Assembly: GCF_016598615.1 (NCBI RefSeq)
Contig: NZ_CP066831.1
Location: 2,046,001 to 2,110,000, forward strand
Direction of reading: 5' to 3'
DNA: 64,000 nt
Source: Streptomyces liliifuscus
GTDB taxonomy: Bacteria; Actinomycetota; Actinomycetes; Streptomycetales; Streptomycetaceae
Below, in pieces: positions 25,821 through 36,096 of the stretch (positions are counted from its first letter, which is position 1; every line of letters begins with the position of its first letter). Made by a program: the position numbers and the translations under genes. Under the pieces are notes generated by a model that was not told where the DNA came from, searched no databases, and saw only the letters and a program-made list of their open reading frames with translations.

Positions 25821-28007
25821 TCACGCGTCCGTGAACCGCTCCCCCTTCTCCGCCTTCTCCACCAGCAGCGCCGGCGGCGCGAACCGCTCCCCGTACCGCT
25901 CGGCGAGCTCACGCGAGCGAGCCACGAAGCCCGGCAGCCCGCCCTCGTACCCGTTGATGTACTGCAGAACGCCCCCCGTCCAGCCGGGGAAGCCGATCCC
26001 GAAGATCGAGCCGATGTTGGCGTCGGCGACGGACGTCAGGACGCCCTCCTCCAGGAGCCGGACGGTGTCGAGCGCCTCGGAGAAGAGCATCCGTTCCTGC
26101 ATGTCCTGGAACGGAATCCCGGCTCCCGCGCGCGTGAAGTGCTCGCGCAGCCCGGGCCACAGTCCGGCGCGCCTGCCGTCCTCCCCGTACTCGTAGAAGC
26201 CCGCGCCGCCGCTGCGCCCGGGGCGGCCGAACTCGTCGACCATGCGGTCGATGACCTCGTCGGCGGGGTGCGCCGTCCAGGTGCCGCCCGCCTCCTCGAC
26301 GGCCCGCTTGGACTCGGCGCGGATCTTGCGCGGCAGGGTGAGGGTGAGCTCGTCCATCAGGGAGAGGACCTTGGCGGGGTAGCCGGCCTGGGCGGCGGCC
26401 TGTTCGATGGAGGCGGGCTCGATGCCCTCGCCGACCATCGCCACGCCCTCGTTGATGAAGTGCCCGATGACGCGGGAGGTGAAGAAGCCCCGCGAGTCGT
26501 TGACGACGATCGGGGTCTTCCTGATCTGCCGTACGAGGTCGAAGGCGCGGGCGAGTGCCTCGTCGCCGGTGCGCTCGCCCTTGATGATCTCGACGAGCGG
26601 CATCTTGTCGACGGGCGAGAAGAAGTGCAGTCCGACGAAGTCGACCTGTCGCTCGACGCCTTCCGCGAGCGCGGTGATCGGCAGGGTCGAGGTGTTGGAG
26701 CAGAGCAGCGCGTCCGGTTCGACGATGTGCTGGATCTCCTGGAACACCTTGTGCTTGAGCGCGGAGTCCTCGAAGACGGCCTCGATGACGGCGTCGCAGC
26801 CCGCCACGTCCTGAGGGTCGGCGGTCGGCGTGATGCGGGCGAGCAGCGCGTCCGCCTTCTCCTGGGTCGTACGGCCCCGGGAGACTGCCTTGGCGCAGAG
26901 CTTCTCGGAGTAGCCCTTGCCCTTCGCCGCCGCCTCGGCGGACACGTCCTTGAGGACGACGTCGATGCCCGCGCGGGCGCAGGAGTACGCGATGCCCGCG
27001 CCCATCATCCCGGCGCCCAGGACGGCGACCCTGCGGACCGGGCGCGGCTCGATGCCCTTGGGCCGGTTGGCGCCCGAGTTGACGGCCTGGAGGTCGAAGA
27101 AGAAGGCCTGGATCATGTTCTTGGAGGTCTGGCCCGCGGCCAGCTCCACGAAGTAACGCGCCTCGATGACCTGCGCGGTCTCGAAGTCGACCTGCGAACC
27201 CTCGACGGCCGCCGCGAGGATGTTGCGCGGCGCCGGGTAGGGCGCGCCGTTCGTCTGCTTGCGCAGGTTGGCCGGGAAGGCGGGCAGGTTGGCCGCGAAC
27301 TTCGGGTTGGACGGGGTGCCGCCCGGGATGCGGTAGCCGGGCTTGTCCCAGGGCTGGCTCGACTCGGGGTTGGCGTCGATGAAGGCGCGGGCCTTGGCGA
27401 GCATCTCCTCGCGGGTGGCGGCCACTTCGTGGACGAGGCCGTTCTCCAGGGCGCGCTGCGGGCTGTACTGGGTGCCCTGGAGGAGCACCTTGAGGAGCGC
27501 GTCGGCGATGCCCAGGAGGCGTACGGTCCTGACGACGCCGCCGCCCCCGGGCAGCAGGCCGAGTGTGACCTCGGGGCAGCCGATCTTGGAGCCGGGCGCG
27601 TCGAGGGCGACGCGGTGGTGGCAGGCCAGCGCGATCTCGAAGCCGCCGCCCAGGGCCGCTCCGTTCATGGCGGCGACGACGGGCTTGCCGAGCGTCTCGA
27701 TGCGGCGGAGTTGGCTCTTGATGGCGAGGCCGCCGTCGAGGAGTTGCTGGGCGGTCTCGGGGGTGACCCGGATGAGGTCGCGCAGGTCACCGCCCGCGAA
27801 GAAGGTCTTCTTGGCGGAGGTGAAGACGATGCCGCGGATGGCGTCGGGATCGGCCTGGACCGCCGCCTCCAGACGGTCGGTGATCACGGCGAGCGAGTCG
27901 CGGAACGCCTGGTTCATGGTGTTCGCGGACTGGTCGGGATCGTCGAGGACCAGGGTGACGATGCCGGTCTCGTCCTGTTCCCAGCGGATGGTGGTGCTCT
28001 CGGTCAT
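25821..28007 (-). CDS. FadB-like multifunctional enoyl-CoA hydratase / 3-hydroxyacyl-CoA dehydrogenase
   Basis: A 728-residue fusion. Residues about 10-200 are the crotonase domain (oxyanion loops [11 protein letters not shown] and [15 protein letters not shown], catalytic Glu in [15 protein letters not shown]). Residues about 320-500 are the NAD-binding 3-hydroxyacyl-CoA dehydrogenase domain ([15 protein letters not shown], with SNTSTLPI and [17 protein letters not shown]). The rest is the C-terminal HCDH domain pair. It catalyses hydration and the second oxidation of beta-oxidation. It is last in a four-gene minus-strand operon after the thiolase (51-bp gap); thiolase plus this protein make a complete FadAB-type unit. 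Confidence 0.95.
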   Translation of the reverse strand: MTESTTIRWEQDETGIVTLVLDDPDQSANTMNQAFRDSLAVITDRLEAAVQADPDAIRGIVFTSAKKTFFAGGDLRDLIRVTPETAQQLLDGGLAIKSQLRRIETLGKPVVAAMNGAALGGGFEIALACHHRVALDAPGSKIGCPEVTLGLLPGGGGVVRTVRLLGIADALLKVLLQGTQYSPQRALENGLVHEVAATREEMLAKARAFIDANPESSQPWDKPGYRIPGGTPSNPKFAANLPAFPANLRKQTNGAPYPAPRNILAAAVEGSQVDFETAQVIEARYFVELAAGQTSKNMIQAFFFDLQAVNSGANRPKGIEPRPVRRVAVLGAGMMGAGIAYSCARAGIDVVLKDVSAEAAAKGKGYSEKLCAKAVSRGRTTQEKADALLARITPTADPQDVAGCDAVIEAVFEDSALKHKVFQEIQHIVEPDALLCSNTSTLPITALAEGVERQVDFVGLHFFSPVDKMPLVEIIKGERTGDEALARAFDLVRQIRKTPIVVNDSRGFFTSRVIGHFINEGVAMVGEGIEPASIEQAAAQAGYPAKVLSLMDELTLTLPRKIRAESKRAVEEAGGTWTAHPADEVIDRMVDEFGRPGRSGGAGFYEYGEDGRRAGLWPGLREHFTRAGAGIPFQDMQERMLFSEALDTVRLLEEGVLTSVADANIGSIFGIGFPGWTGGVLQYINGYEGGLPGFVARSRELAERYGERFAPPALLVEKAEKGERFTDA

Positions 28008-28058
28008 GAGGGGGTTCTCCGTAGAAGTCCGTTGGAAGTCCGTTGATCCGCTGGGAGG

Positions 28059-29273
<1,215 letters not shown>

Positions 29274-29313
29274 GCGTGAGCCTTTCAAGGAGAGCCCGCA
29301 AGGGCCGGGAGGG

Positions 29314-30456
29314 TCAGCCGAGCAGCGAGCGGCCGATGATCTCCTTCATGATCTCGGTCGTCCCGCCGTAGATGGTCTGGATGCGGCCGTCGGTGAAGGC
29401 CCTGGCCACGCGGTACTCCGTCATGTAGCCGTAGCCTCCGTGCAGTTGGAGACAGCGGTCCGCGACGCGCTTCTGCAGTTCGGTGGCCCACCACTTGGCC
29501 ATCGAGGCGTGCACCGCGTCGAGTTCGCCGTTCGCGTGGTCCTCTGTGCAACGGTCGACGAACGTCCTGGTGACGGCGCACTCGGTGGCCATCTCGGCTA
29601 TCTCGAAGCGGATGTGCTGGAGCCGGGACAGCGGCCGCCCGAAGGCCTCGCGCTCCTTGACGTACTCCGTGGTGATCTCCAGCAGGTACTCGGCGGCGGC
29701 GATCCCGGCGACGGCGATGTTCAGCCGCTCCTGAGCGAGGTTCGTCATCAGGTGCACGAAGGCGCCGTCGAGCTCGCCGAGGAGGTTCTCCTTGGGGACG
29801 CGTACGTCGTGGAAGAACAACTCGGCGGTGTCCTGGGCCTTCTGCCCGATCTTGTCGAGGTTGCGGCCGCGCTCGAAGCCGTCCATGCCGCGCTCGACGA
29901 CGAGCAGCGAGAGGCCCTTCGCGCCTCCCTCGGGGGTCGTCTTCGCGACGACGATCACCAGGTCGGCCAGGATTCCGTTCGAGATGAAGGTCTTGGAGCC
30001 GTTGAGCAGCCAGTGGTCGCCCTTGTCCTCGGCGCGCGTCTTGATGCCCTGAAGGTCCGATCCGGCGCCGGGCTCGGTCATGGCGATGGCGGTGATCAGT
30101 GAGCCGTCGCAGAAGCCCGGCAGCCAGCGGCGCTTCTGTTCCTCGGTGGCGAGGCCCGTCAGATAGGGCCCGATGATGTCGTTGTGCAGCCCGAGCGCGA
30201 GCCCGGCGGCCCCCGCGCGCGTGAACTCCTCGGCGAGTACGGCGCTGTAGCGGAAGTCGGCGTTGCCCCCGCCCCCGTACTCCTCCGGGACGGCGAGGCC
30301 GAGCAGCCCCTGTCTTCCGGCGGCCAGCCAGGCGTCCCGCGAGACGATGCCGTCCTTCTCCCACTGCTCGTAGTGCGGCAGCACCTCCTTGGCGAGGAAG
30401 GTCCGGACGGTCTCGCGGAACGCGTCGTGCTCGGGCGCGAAGATCTGCCGCTTCAT
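29314..30456 (-). CDS. Acyl-CoA dehydrogenase
   Basis: A 380-residue flavoprotein with the complete fold: [20 protein letters not shown] (FAD/substrate signature 1), the middle beta domain, and [21 protein letters not shown] (signature 2, containing the region of the catalytic base) followed by [16 protein letters not shown]. It introduces the alpha,beta double bond in acyl-CoA. Its ATG overlaps the upstream racemase stop by 4 nt (ATGA), so the two are translationally coupled. This suggests that a methyl-branched or sterol-side-chain-like acyl-CoA is racemised then oxidised. Confidence 0.95.
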   Translation of the reverse strand: MKRQIFAPEHDAFRETVRTFLAKEVLPHYEQWEKDGIVSRDAWLAAGRQGLLGLAVPEEYGGGGNADFRYSAVLAEEFTRAGAAGLALGLHNDIIGPYLTGLATEEQKRRWLPGFCDGSLITAIAMTEPGAGSDLQGIKTRAEDKGDHWLLNGSKTFISNGILADLVIVVAKTTPEGGAKGLSLLVVERGMDGFERGRNLDKIGQKAQDTAELFFHDVRVPKENLLGELDGAFVHLMTNLAQERLNIAVAGIAAAEYLLEITTEYVKEREAFGRPLSRLQHIRFEIAEMATECAVTRTFVDRCTEDHANGELDAVHASMAKWWATELQKRVADRCLQLHGGYGYMTEYRVARAFTDGRIQTIYGGTTEIMKEIIGRSLLG

Positions 30457-31664
30457 TGGGTGCTGTCCTTCGGTTCGCGGTTGCTCTTCGGTTCGCCGTC
30501 GCCCACCAACTCGGCGCTGCCCTCCGGCTCGGGGCTGCCCTTCAGGAGGTCCGGTACGTCCCAGTCGCGGGCCACGTCCGCGGTGTCGGCGCCCGGCAGC
30601 GCGGGCCCGCCCCGGACTGCGGTGGGGGTGGCGGAGAAGCGGGGCGCGGGCGCGGGCTGGGTGATGCCGCCGTGATCGGTGAAGGTGCCGCGGGCGGCGA
30701 GATGCGGATGGTGCGGGGCCTCGCGCAGCGACAGCACCGGCGCCACACAAGCGTCGGAGCCCTCGAAGACCGCGGTCCACTCGTCCCTCGTACGGGTCCT
30801 GAAGCGGGCCGCGACCGCCTCGCGGAGGTCGCCCCAGCGGGACACGTCCTTGCGCGCCGAGGCGTACTCCCCCAGGCCGAGCAGCCGCACGAACTCCTCG
30901 TAGAACTGCCCCTCCAGCGCGCCCACCGCCATGTACCGGCCGTCGGCCGTCTCGTACGTCCCGTAGTACGGGCAGCCGCCGTCGAGGAGGTTGGCGCCCC
31001 GCCGGTCCTGCCAGCCGCCGGCGGCCAGCATGCCGTGGATCATCGAGGCGAGGTGGGTCGTGCCGTCCACGATCGCCGCGTCCACGACCTGTCCGGCGCC
31101 GGTCGCGCGGGCGTGGTGGAGGGCGGCGAGGACGCCGACGACGAGGTAGAGCGAGCCGCCCGCGTAGTCCCCGACGAGGTTCGCGGGGACGGCCGGGGGC
31201 TCGCCGGGAGCGCCGATCATGCCGAGGGTGCCGGTGAGCGCGATGTACGCGATGTCGTGGCCCGCGAGCGGGGCGAGCGGGCCCTCCTGGCCCCAGCCGG
31301 TCATCCGTCCGTAGACGAGCTTCGGATTGCGGGCGTGGCAGGCCTCGGGGCCGACTCCGAGGCGCTCGGCGACGCCCGGACGGAAGCCCTCGATGAGGAT
31401 GTCGGCGCGGTCGGCCAGGTCGAGGACGCGGTCCGCGCCGTCGGGTGCCTTCAGATCGACGATCACCGAGCGCTTGTTGCGGTTGGTGATGTCGTAGTCG
31501 GGGTTGATCGCGAGTCCCACGCCGTTCGGTCTGTCCACGCGGACGACGTCCGCGCCCAGGTCGGCCAGGAGCATGGCGGCGAACGGGCCGGGCCCGATGC
31601 CCGCCAGCTCGACCACGCGCACCCCGGCGAGCGGGCCGTGCACTGCCGTTCCTGCCGCTGCCAT
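30453..31664 (-). CDS. CaiB/BaiF family protein, probable alpha-methylacyl-CoA racemase
   Basis: A 403-residue class III CoA-transferase fold (VRVVELAGIGPGPFAAMLLADLGADV). His136 (AGHDIAYIALTG) and Asp166 (VGDYAGGSLYLVVG) are spaced exactly as the catalytic His126/Asp156 of Mycobacterium alpha-methylacyl-CoA racemase, which favours the racemase over a CoA-transferase. It would epimerise 2-methylacyl-CoA so that the S-specific acyl-CoA dehydrogenase next to it can act. It is first in the operon. ATG 31664 was taken; upstream codons run into the palindromic promoter. Confidence 0.85.
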   Translation of the reverse strand: MAAAGTAVHGPLAGVRVVELAGIGPGPFAAMLLADLGADVVRVDRPNGVGLAINPDYDITNRNKRSVIVDLKAPDGADRVLDLADRADILIEGFRPGVAERLGVGPEACHARNPKLVYGRMTGWGQEGPLAPLAGHDIAYIALTGTLGMIGAPGEPPAVPANLVGDYAGGSLYLVVGVLAALHHARATGAGQVVDAAIVDGTTHLASMIHGMLAAGGWQDRRGANLLDGGCPYYGTYETADGRYMAVGALEGQFYEEFVRLLGLGEYASARKDVSRWGDLREAVAARFRTRTRDEWTAVFEGSDACVAPVLSLREAPHHPHLAARGTFTDHGGITQPAPAPRFSATPTAVRGGPALPGADTADVARDWDVPDLLKGSPEPEGSAELVGDGEPKSNREPKDSTQ

Positions 31665-31689
31665 CAAGCCCCCAGCACTGTGACACACC

Positions 31690-31702
31690 TGATGTAACAT
31701 CA
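31690..31702. promoter_or_regulatory. Perfect 13-bp palindrome upstream of the acyl-CoA oxidation operon
   Basis: TGATGT-A-ACATCA, 26 bp before the racemase start codon and followed by a further half-like GATGTTA. Probable regulator site. Confidence 0.6.
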
Positions 31703-31710
31703 GCGATGTT

Positions 31711-31724
31711 AAGAACGTGTTCCA
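31711..31724. promoter_or_regulatory. KstR-like dyad
   Basis: AAGAACGTGTTCCA carries the palindrome GAAC-GT-GTTC. It fits the actinobacterial KstR consensus TnnAACnnGTTnnA at all fixed positions but the first. KstR is the TetR-family repressor of sterol catabolism. Confidence 0.5.
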
Positions 31725-31743
31725 CTCCGCACAAGCCCTGGCG

Positions 31744-31757
31744 AGCAAGCGCTTAGT
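31744..31757. promoter_or_regulatory. KstR2-like dyad
   Basis: AGCAAGCGCTTAGT matches the published KstR2 consensus AnCAAGnnCTTGnT with one mismatch. It lies in the same 118-bp promoter gap as the two other palindromes. Confidence 0.45.
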
Positions 31758-31782
31758 AGATTCTGGAAGCCAACCAGGAGCT

Positions 31783-32163
31783 TCAGCGCGCGTCCAGCTC
31801 CGCTATGAGCCTCTTTGGCGCGATGGTGCGGTAGCTCTCCTCGACCCAGTCGCACAGCAGCTCCGCGGCCGGGGCGCCCTTCTCCTCCAGCGGGACCCTC
31901 ACCCAGCCCGCCTTGCCCAGGCCGTAGCGGGCGGGCTCCGCGCCCGGTGAGGACAGCGCGTGGGCGTGCGCCACCTCGTCCCTGAGCTTCACGGTGACGC
32001 CCAGCGGATAGCTGCCGTCGTCGACACCGAGGAACACGAACACCTTCTTGTTGACCTTCGCGACGCTCTCGCCCCAGGGGAACTCCTCGACCGCGCCCGG
32101 CAGTCCGAGGGCGAACTCTCGTACTTTCTCCCACTTCTTCAGGGCGGTCTTCGTCGGGGCCAC
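31783..32163 (-). CDS. MmcQ/YjbR family DNA-binding-like protein
   Basis: A 126-residue protein with the YjbR fold signature: LPGAVEEFPWGESVAKVNKKVFVFL, then SLG-like VTVKLRDEVA and GWVRVPLEE. The family has a DNA-binding-like double-wing fold but no established role. GTG 32163 with GGAGG upstream. It is on the same strand as and upstream of the acyl-CoA operon, separated by the palindromic promoter region, and divergent from the saccharopine-dehydrogenase-like gene. Confidence 0.88.
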   Translation of the reverse strand: MAPTKTALKKWEKVREFALGLPGAVEEFPWGESVAKVNKKVFVFLGVDDGSYPLGVTVKLRDEVAHAHALSSPGAEPARYGLGKAGWVRVPLEEKGAPAAELLCDWVEESYRTIAPKRLIAELDAR

Positions 32164-32275
32164 GGCTGCCTCCGGTCCTTTTCGGCCCCGCGCACGGGGT
32201 CCTGGTTCGGCTCCTCGTACCTCACGCTAGCCTCAGCCACCGACAACGGCGCGGGCTGGACGGCTGAGAGGTGCC

Positions 32276-33465
32276 ATGAGCAGGCAGGACAGGACTGAGC
32301 GCGCGTACGACATCGTGCTCTTCGGGGCCACGGGGTTCGTCGGCGTGCTCACGGCGGAGTATCTCGCCGCGCACGCTCCGGAGGGGCTGCGGTGGGCGAT
32401 CGCGGCCCGTGACACCACGAAGCTGGAACGGCTGCGGGAGCGTCTGACGTCGATCGACCCGGCCTGCGCGGAGCTGCCGCTGCTGCGGGCCGATGTCGCC
32501 GATCCGGCGTCCGTGCGGGAACTCGCGGAGCACGCGCGCGTGGTGGCCACGACCGTCGGGCCCTACCTGACGTACGGCGAGGACCTGGTCGCCGCCTGCG
32601 CGGAGGCCGGTACCGACTACCTGGACCTCTGCGGCGAGTCCGAGTTCGTGGACCTCATGTACGTGCGGCACGACGCACGCGCGCGTGAGACCGGCGCACG
32701 GCTGGTGCACGCCGCCGGCTTCGACTCGGTCCCCCACGACCTCGGCGCCTACTTCACCGTGCGTCAACTGCCCGAAGGGGTGCCGCTGACCGTGGACGGG
32801 TTCGTACGCGCCGGGGGCATGTTCTCGGGCGGCACCTTCGCCTCCGCCCTCAACCAGATGTCACGCGGGCGGCACATGCTCGCTGCGGCGCGGGACCGCA
32901 AGCGGCACGAGCCCCGGCTGGTGGGACGGCGGGCGTACGCGCCGTCGAGCGCTCCTCGGTACGCCAAGGAGGTCGGGGCCTGGGCGTTGCCCCTGCCCAC
33001 GATCGACGCGCAGATCGTGCAGCGGTCCGCGCGGGCGCTGGAGCGGTACGGGCCCGATTTCCGCTACCGGCACTACGCGGCCGTCGAGACACTGCCGTTC
33101 GCTGTGGGCGGGGTGGCGGGGGCCGGGGCGGTCGTCGCGGCGGCCCAGGTGCCGCCGGTACGGCGGTGGCTGTCCAACCGGCTCAAGCCGGGTGACGGGC
33201 CCAGCGAGGCGAAGCGGGCGGAGAGTTGGTTCTCCGTGCGGTTCGTCGGCGAAGGGGTGGGCGGCGGGTGTTCACGGAGGTCTCCGGTGGGGATCCCGGG
33301 TACGGGGACACCGCGAAGATGTTGGCCGAGTCCGCGTTGTGTCTTGCGTTCGATGAGCTGCCCTCGACTTCTGGGCAGGTGACGACTGCTGTTGCCATGG
33401 GGGATTCGCTGATTGAGCGGCTTCGAGGGGCCGGGATCATTTTTCGGGTGGCTGCGACTCGGTAG
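32276..33465 (+). pseudogene. Frameshifted saccharopine-dehydrogenase-like (trans-acting enoyl reductase family) gene
   Basis: The first frame gives a normal N-terminus (YDIVLFGATGFVGVLTAEYLA, Rossmann) up to about SWFSVRFVGEG at 33253. From there the expected C-terminus (RRVFTEVSGGDPGYGDTAKML ... VTTAVAMGDSLIERLRGAG) continues in a different frame to TAG 33463. The break lies in a G-rich run (GAAGGGGTGGG, 33251-33260); one extra G would restore a protein of about 396 residues. In the first frame translation instead runs to 33382. Either a real single-base loss or a homopolymer sequencing error. The intact family is NADP-binding, membrane-associated, of unclear substrate. Confidence 0.8.
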
Positions 33466-33483
33466 TGCTCCGCAGGTTCGTTG

Positions 33484-33512
33484 TGGCTGGTCGCGCAGTT
33501 CCCCACGCCCCT
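33484..33512 (+). repeat. Dispersed Streptomyces repeat, copy 6
   Basis: TGGCTGGTCGCGCAG and TTCCCCACGCCCCT, one base different from the consensus (ACG for GCG). It sits 18 bp after the frameshifted gene. Confidence 0.82.
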
Positions 33513-33566
33513 AAGAACCCTGAAGAAGGGGCGCTGTACTGGGCCCCCACCACCACAGGAGTGCAC

Positions 33567-33640
33567 TTGAGCCGCTCGATCGATGTCCTCGTTCTCGGCG
33601 GTGCCGGGGTCGAACCATCGTGTACGTGCCCTCGTTGCCG
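33567..33640 (+). pseudogene. N-terminal remnant of a PfkB-family sugar kinase
   Basis: After an AGGAG ribosome site, TTG 33567 opens SRSIDVLVLGGAGV, and one frame over the sequence continues TIVYVPSLP, together the typical PfkB start (VLVLGGAGVDTIVYVP). One base is missing at about 33613 (GTCGAACCATC for GTCGAnACCATC). Beyond about 33640 similarity to kinases is lost, and both frames stop soon (TAG 33734). A decayed gene start, called from family memory only. Confidence 0.45.
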
Positions 33641-33708
33641 CCGCCGGGGCCCACGCGTGCACGGTGCCGTCCACACGGGCCCATGTCATCGGCGCCCGGA
33701 GGAACTGC

Positions 33709-33855
33709 TCAGAGCGGCCACCCCATGACCGTGTAGATCATCCCGGCTATCCAGGCGACACCGGCGAGGACGGCGAGGAGCAGTCCGGCCATCACGGCCC
33801 GCTCGACGGGCTGGGTGGGGCTGGTGGCGGGCTTCGGGGCACGGTGTGTCGTCAT
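33709..33855 (-). CDS. Small single-pass membrane protein (48 aa)
   Basis: ATG 33855 to TGA 33709 encodes 48 residues: a polar N-terminus (MTTHRAPKPATSPTQP) and one transmembrane helix (VMAGLLLAVLAGVAWIAGMI) ending YTVMGWPL. Codon third positions are almost all G or C, as in real Streptomyces genes. I do not recognise a family. It has its own 100-bp upstream region with a palindrome and phased repeats. Confidence 0.65.
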   Translation of the reverse strand: MTTHRAPKPATSPTQPVERAVMAGLLLAVLAGVAWIAGMIYTVMGWPL

Positions 33856-33890
33856 GCGTCACAGCCTGCCGATCATGGCGGGGGCCCGGC

Positions 33891-33935
33891 ATCCGTACGG
33901 ATACTCAGAACCGGTACTCAGAACGCGTACTCAGC
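33891..33935. promoter_or_regulatory. Palindrome plus three phased TACTCAG repeats
   Basis: ATCCGTACGGAT (33891-33902) is a perfect 12-bp palindrome. TACTCAG follows at 33902, 33915 and 33928, exactly 13 bp apart (the first two extend to TACTCAGAAC). They lie 36-80 bp upstream of the small membrane protein start on the minus strand. Confidence 0.55.
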
Positions 33936-33958
33936 GGCCGGGGCCGAGTACTCGTCAC

Positions 33959-34663
33959 TCAGAGGGCCGTCCCAGTGGCCGTCGCCTTCAACGCCCGTCG
34001 GCACAGGGCGTCCGCGTGCCTGGTCGTCTCCGGTTGGCGGAAGCGCGGCGCGAGGTGGAGGGTGTGGGCGCAGGCGGTGTCCAGGGTCACCCGGTGGCCG
34101 ACGGAGACGAACACCGGCTTGACGCCCGCCTGGGTGCGCAGTGCCCGGCCGACCTCCTCCTCGCCCGCGAGCAGCGGTGAGGCGGATCCGCGCGGGGCGC
34201 CCGGCTCCTCGTACGTGAAGGTGAACGGGTTCTTGGCGACCCCGATCGTCGGCAGGCCGGTGAGGACGCCGAGGTGGCTGGCGAGGCCGAAGCGGCGGGG
34301 GTGGGCGAGGCCGTAGCCGTCGCAGACGACCAGGCCGGGTGCGCACGGCAGCGCTTCGAGGGCGGCCAGGACGGCCGGGATCTCCCGGAAGGCCAGCAGC
34401 CCGGGGACGTACGGGAACGGCACCTGGCCCACGGCCGTGGACTCGGCGACCACGTCGAGCGTCGACGCGTCGAGCACGACGGCCGCGGCCACGACGACAT
34501 CGCGCTCGTCGTCGTACGCCACGTCGACCCCGGTCACCCGGCCGGTTCCCGGCAGCGGCCCGGGCTCGTCGAGGACCACCCGTCCCCGCAACTCGTCCTG
34601 CACGGCCCGGGCCCGGTCCTCGGTGGCGGGCCAGCCCGCGGGGATGCGTACGGTCGTCGTCAT
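33959..34663 (-). CDS. nfi: Endonuclease V (deoxyinosine 3'-endonuclease)
   Basis: A 234-residue Nfi/EndoV: VTGVDVAYDD (catalytic Asp), PYVPGLLAFREIPAVLAALE (with the PYxP wedge that splits the DNA strands and catalytic Glu) and VCDGYGLAHPRRFGLASHLG (third acidic residue, His). It nicks DNA one nucleotide 3' of hypoxanthine and starts repair of deaminated adenine. ATG 34663. Single gene. Confidence 0.94.
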   Translation of the reverse strand: MTTTVRIPAGWPATEDRARAVQDELRGRVVLDEPGPLPGTGRVTGVDVAYDDERDVVVAAAVVLDASTLDVVAESTAVGQVPFPYVPGLLAFREIPAVLAALEALPCAPGLVVCDGYGLAHPRRFGLASHLGVLTGLPTIGVAKNPFTFTYEEPGAPRGSASPLLAGEEEVGRALRTQAGVKPVFVSVGHRVTLDTACAHTLHLAPRFRQPETTRHADALCRRALKATATGTAL

Positions 34664-34739
34664 GATGTGACGAGCGTACGGCCCCGCGGCCGACGGCCAC
34701 TTGCCACTTTTCGCGCCCGTTCTCCCGGGGGATCGCTGT

Positions 34740-35873
34740 TCAGCGCTCCAGGCGGGCCACCCGGCCCTTCTCGCCGGAGGCCCAGCAGGCCCGGTCGGGT
34801 GTGCAGTCCACGGTGTCGTACGAGCCGGTGTCCAGGGTGCGCCAGGTGCGGCCGCCGTCCGTGGTGAGGTCGGTGCCGGTGGGGCCGACCGCGAGGGCGG
34901 ACGTGCGGCTGTGCGGGAGCCAGGTGACGCCCGAGCGGTAGGCGGGCGGCGGTGTGCCGGCCGTGGTCCAGGTGCGGCCGCCGTCGCGGCTGGTCGCTGC
35001 CGCCTGCGGGGAGGCCTGGTCGGCGCGGTAGTCGCCGCCGACGGCGATGCCGTGCGTCCGGTCGCGGAAGGCGACGGCGAAGACGCCGCGCGCCGGGTCG
35101 CCCGCCGGGATCGGGGTGTCGGTGGCCGTCCAGGTCAGGCCCCGGTCGGAGGAGTGCAGCACACGCGCGCGTGCAGCCCCGCCGGTGGCCAGCCACACGT
35201 CCCGCGGCCCCGAGCTGACCAGGCACTGCCCGCTGGCCGCGAAGCCCGCCTCGCCGGTCTGGGCCGCGGGCATGCCAGCGCTCGGCAGGACCTTCCAGGA
35301 GCGGCCGCCGTCACGCGTCGACAGGATGCGGAACTTGCCGTCCACCGGGTCGCTCATGGCCAGGCCGTGGCGGCTGTCGAAGAAGGTGATGCAGTCGTAG
35401 AAGGCCTTGGCTTCGGTGTTGCGGAACGACTCGGTCCAGGTCGCCCCGCCGTCCTCGGTCCGGAAGACCCGGGACGCCTCGCCCTCGCCGATGGCCAGCA
35501 CCACGGCACGCATGCTGTCGAAGGCCTCGATGTCCCGGAACTCCAACTCGGCGGCTCCCGGCGGCGATACGTTCCGCCAGTTCCTGCCGCCGTCGGCCGT
35601 GCGCAGCACGGTGCCCTTGGACCCGGCCAGCCAGGCGGTGTTCCGGCTGACGGCGGAGAGCCCGCGGAAGCGGACGTCCGTGCCGCTGTCCTTCAGCTCC
35701 CAGTGCGGTGGCTTCCCGCCACCGGATCCCTGGTCGTGTGCCTGTGCGGGTGCCGAGAGCGTGGCGGCAAGTGCGAGTCCGCACACCCCCGCGGTCACCA
35801 GCCGCCTCGTGGATCCCGTACGCCCTGTGAATCCCGTAAGTCTCGTGCGTCGCGTCTTCCCCAAGCCCCTCAT
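34740..35873 (-). CDS. Secreted Ycf48/BNR-repeat beta-propeller protein
   Basis: A 377-residue precursor; a basic 24-residue n-region, then LVTAGVCGLALAATLSAPAQA marks a Sec signal, cleaved at about residue 45. The mature part has repeated BNR/Asp-box motifs (RTADGGRNWRN, RTEDGGATWTE, STRDGGRSWKV, SSDRGLTWTA, SRDGGRTWTT, TTDGGRTWRT), predicting a six- or seven-bladed propeller like Ycf48 or sialidase-like folds. No catalytic sialidase residues seen. Function unknown; often annotated as oxidoreductase without evidence. Confidence 0.85.
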   Translation of the reverse strand: MRGLGKTRRTRLTGFTGRTGSTRRLVTAGVCGLALAATLSAPAQAHDQGSGGGKPPHWELKDSGTDVRFRGLSAVSRNTAWLAGSKGTVLRTADGGRNWRNVSPPGAAELEFRDIEAFDSMRAVVLAIGEGEASRVFRTEDGGATWTESFRNTEAKAFYDCITFFDSRHGLAMSDPVDGKFRILSTRDGGRSWKVLPSAGMPAAQTGEAGFAASGQCLVSSGPRDVWLATGGAARARVLHSSDRGLTWTATDTPIPAGDPARGVFAVAFRDRTHGIAVGGDYRADQASPQAAATSRDGGRTWTTAGTPPPAYRSGVTWLPHSRTSALAVGPTGTDLTTDGGRTWRTLDTGSYDTVDCTPDRACWASGEKGRVARLER

Positions 35874-35951
35874 GGCGGGCGAAGCTAGCCCACTCCCCCA
35901 GTGGCGTCCAGATGCCCCGGAAGGGATCGGCGGTCACTTCAGGAATCTTTG

Positions 35952-35988
35952 ATCACTTCCGTGATTGAAAGGCGGTGACGGAGGTCAC
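35952..35988. promoter_or_regulatory. Two inverted repeats upstream of the SsgA-like gene
   Basis: ATCAC-TTCC-GTGAT (35952-35965) and GTGAC-GGAG-GTCAC (35975-35988) are perfect 5-bp dyads with 4-nt spacers, centres 23 bp apart. They lie about 110-145 bp before the start codon of the SsgA-like gene. Confidence 0.5.
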
Positions 35989-36096
35989 TCGAATTTCATG
36001 CGTTTTAGTGCGCACGGATTGGCCGGTTCGAGCGTCTCTACAAGTGCCCGGCTCATCCGTCCACCGTTCGTCCAGCCGTCACAAGGGAGCAAGGCG

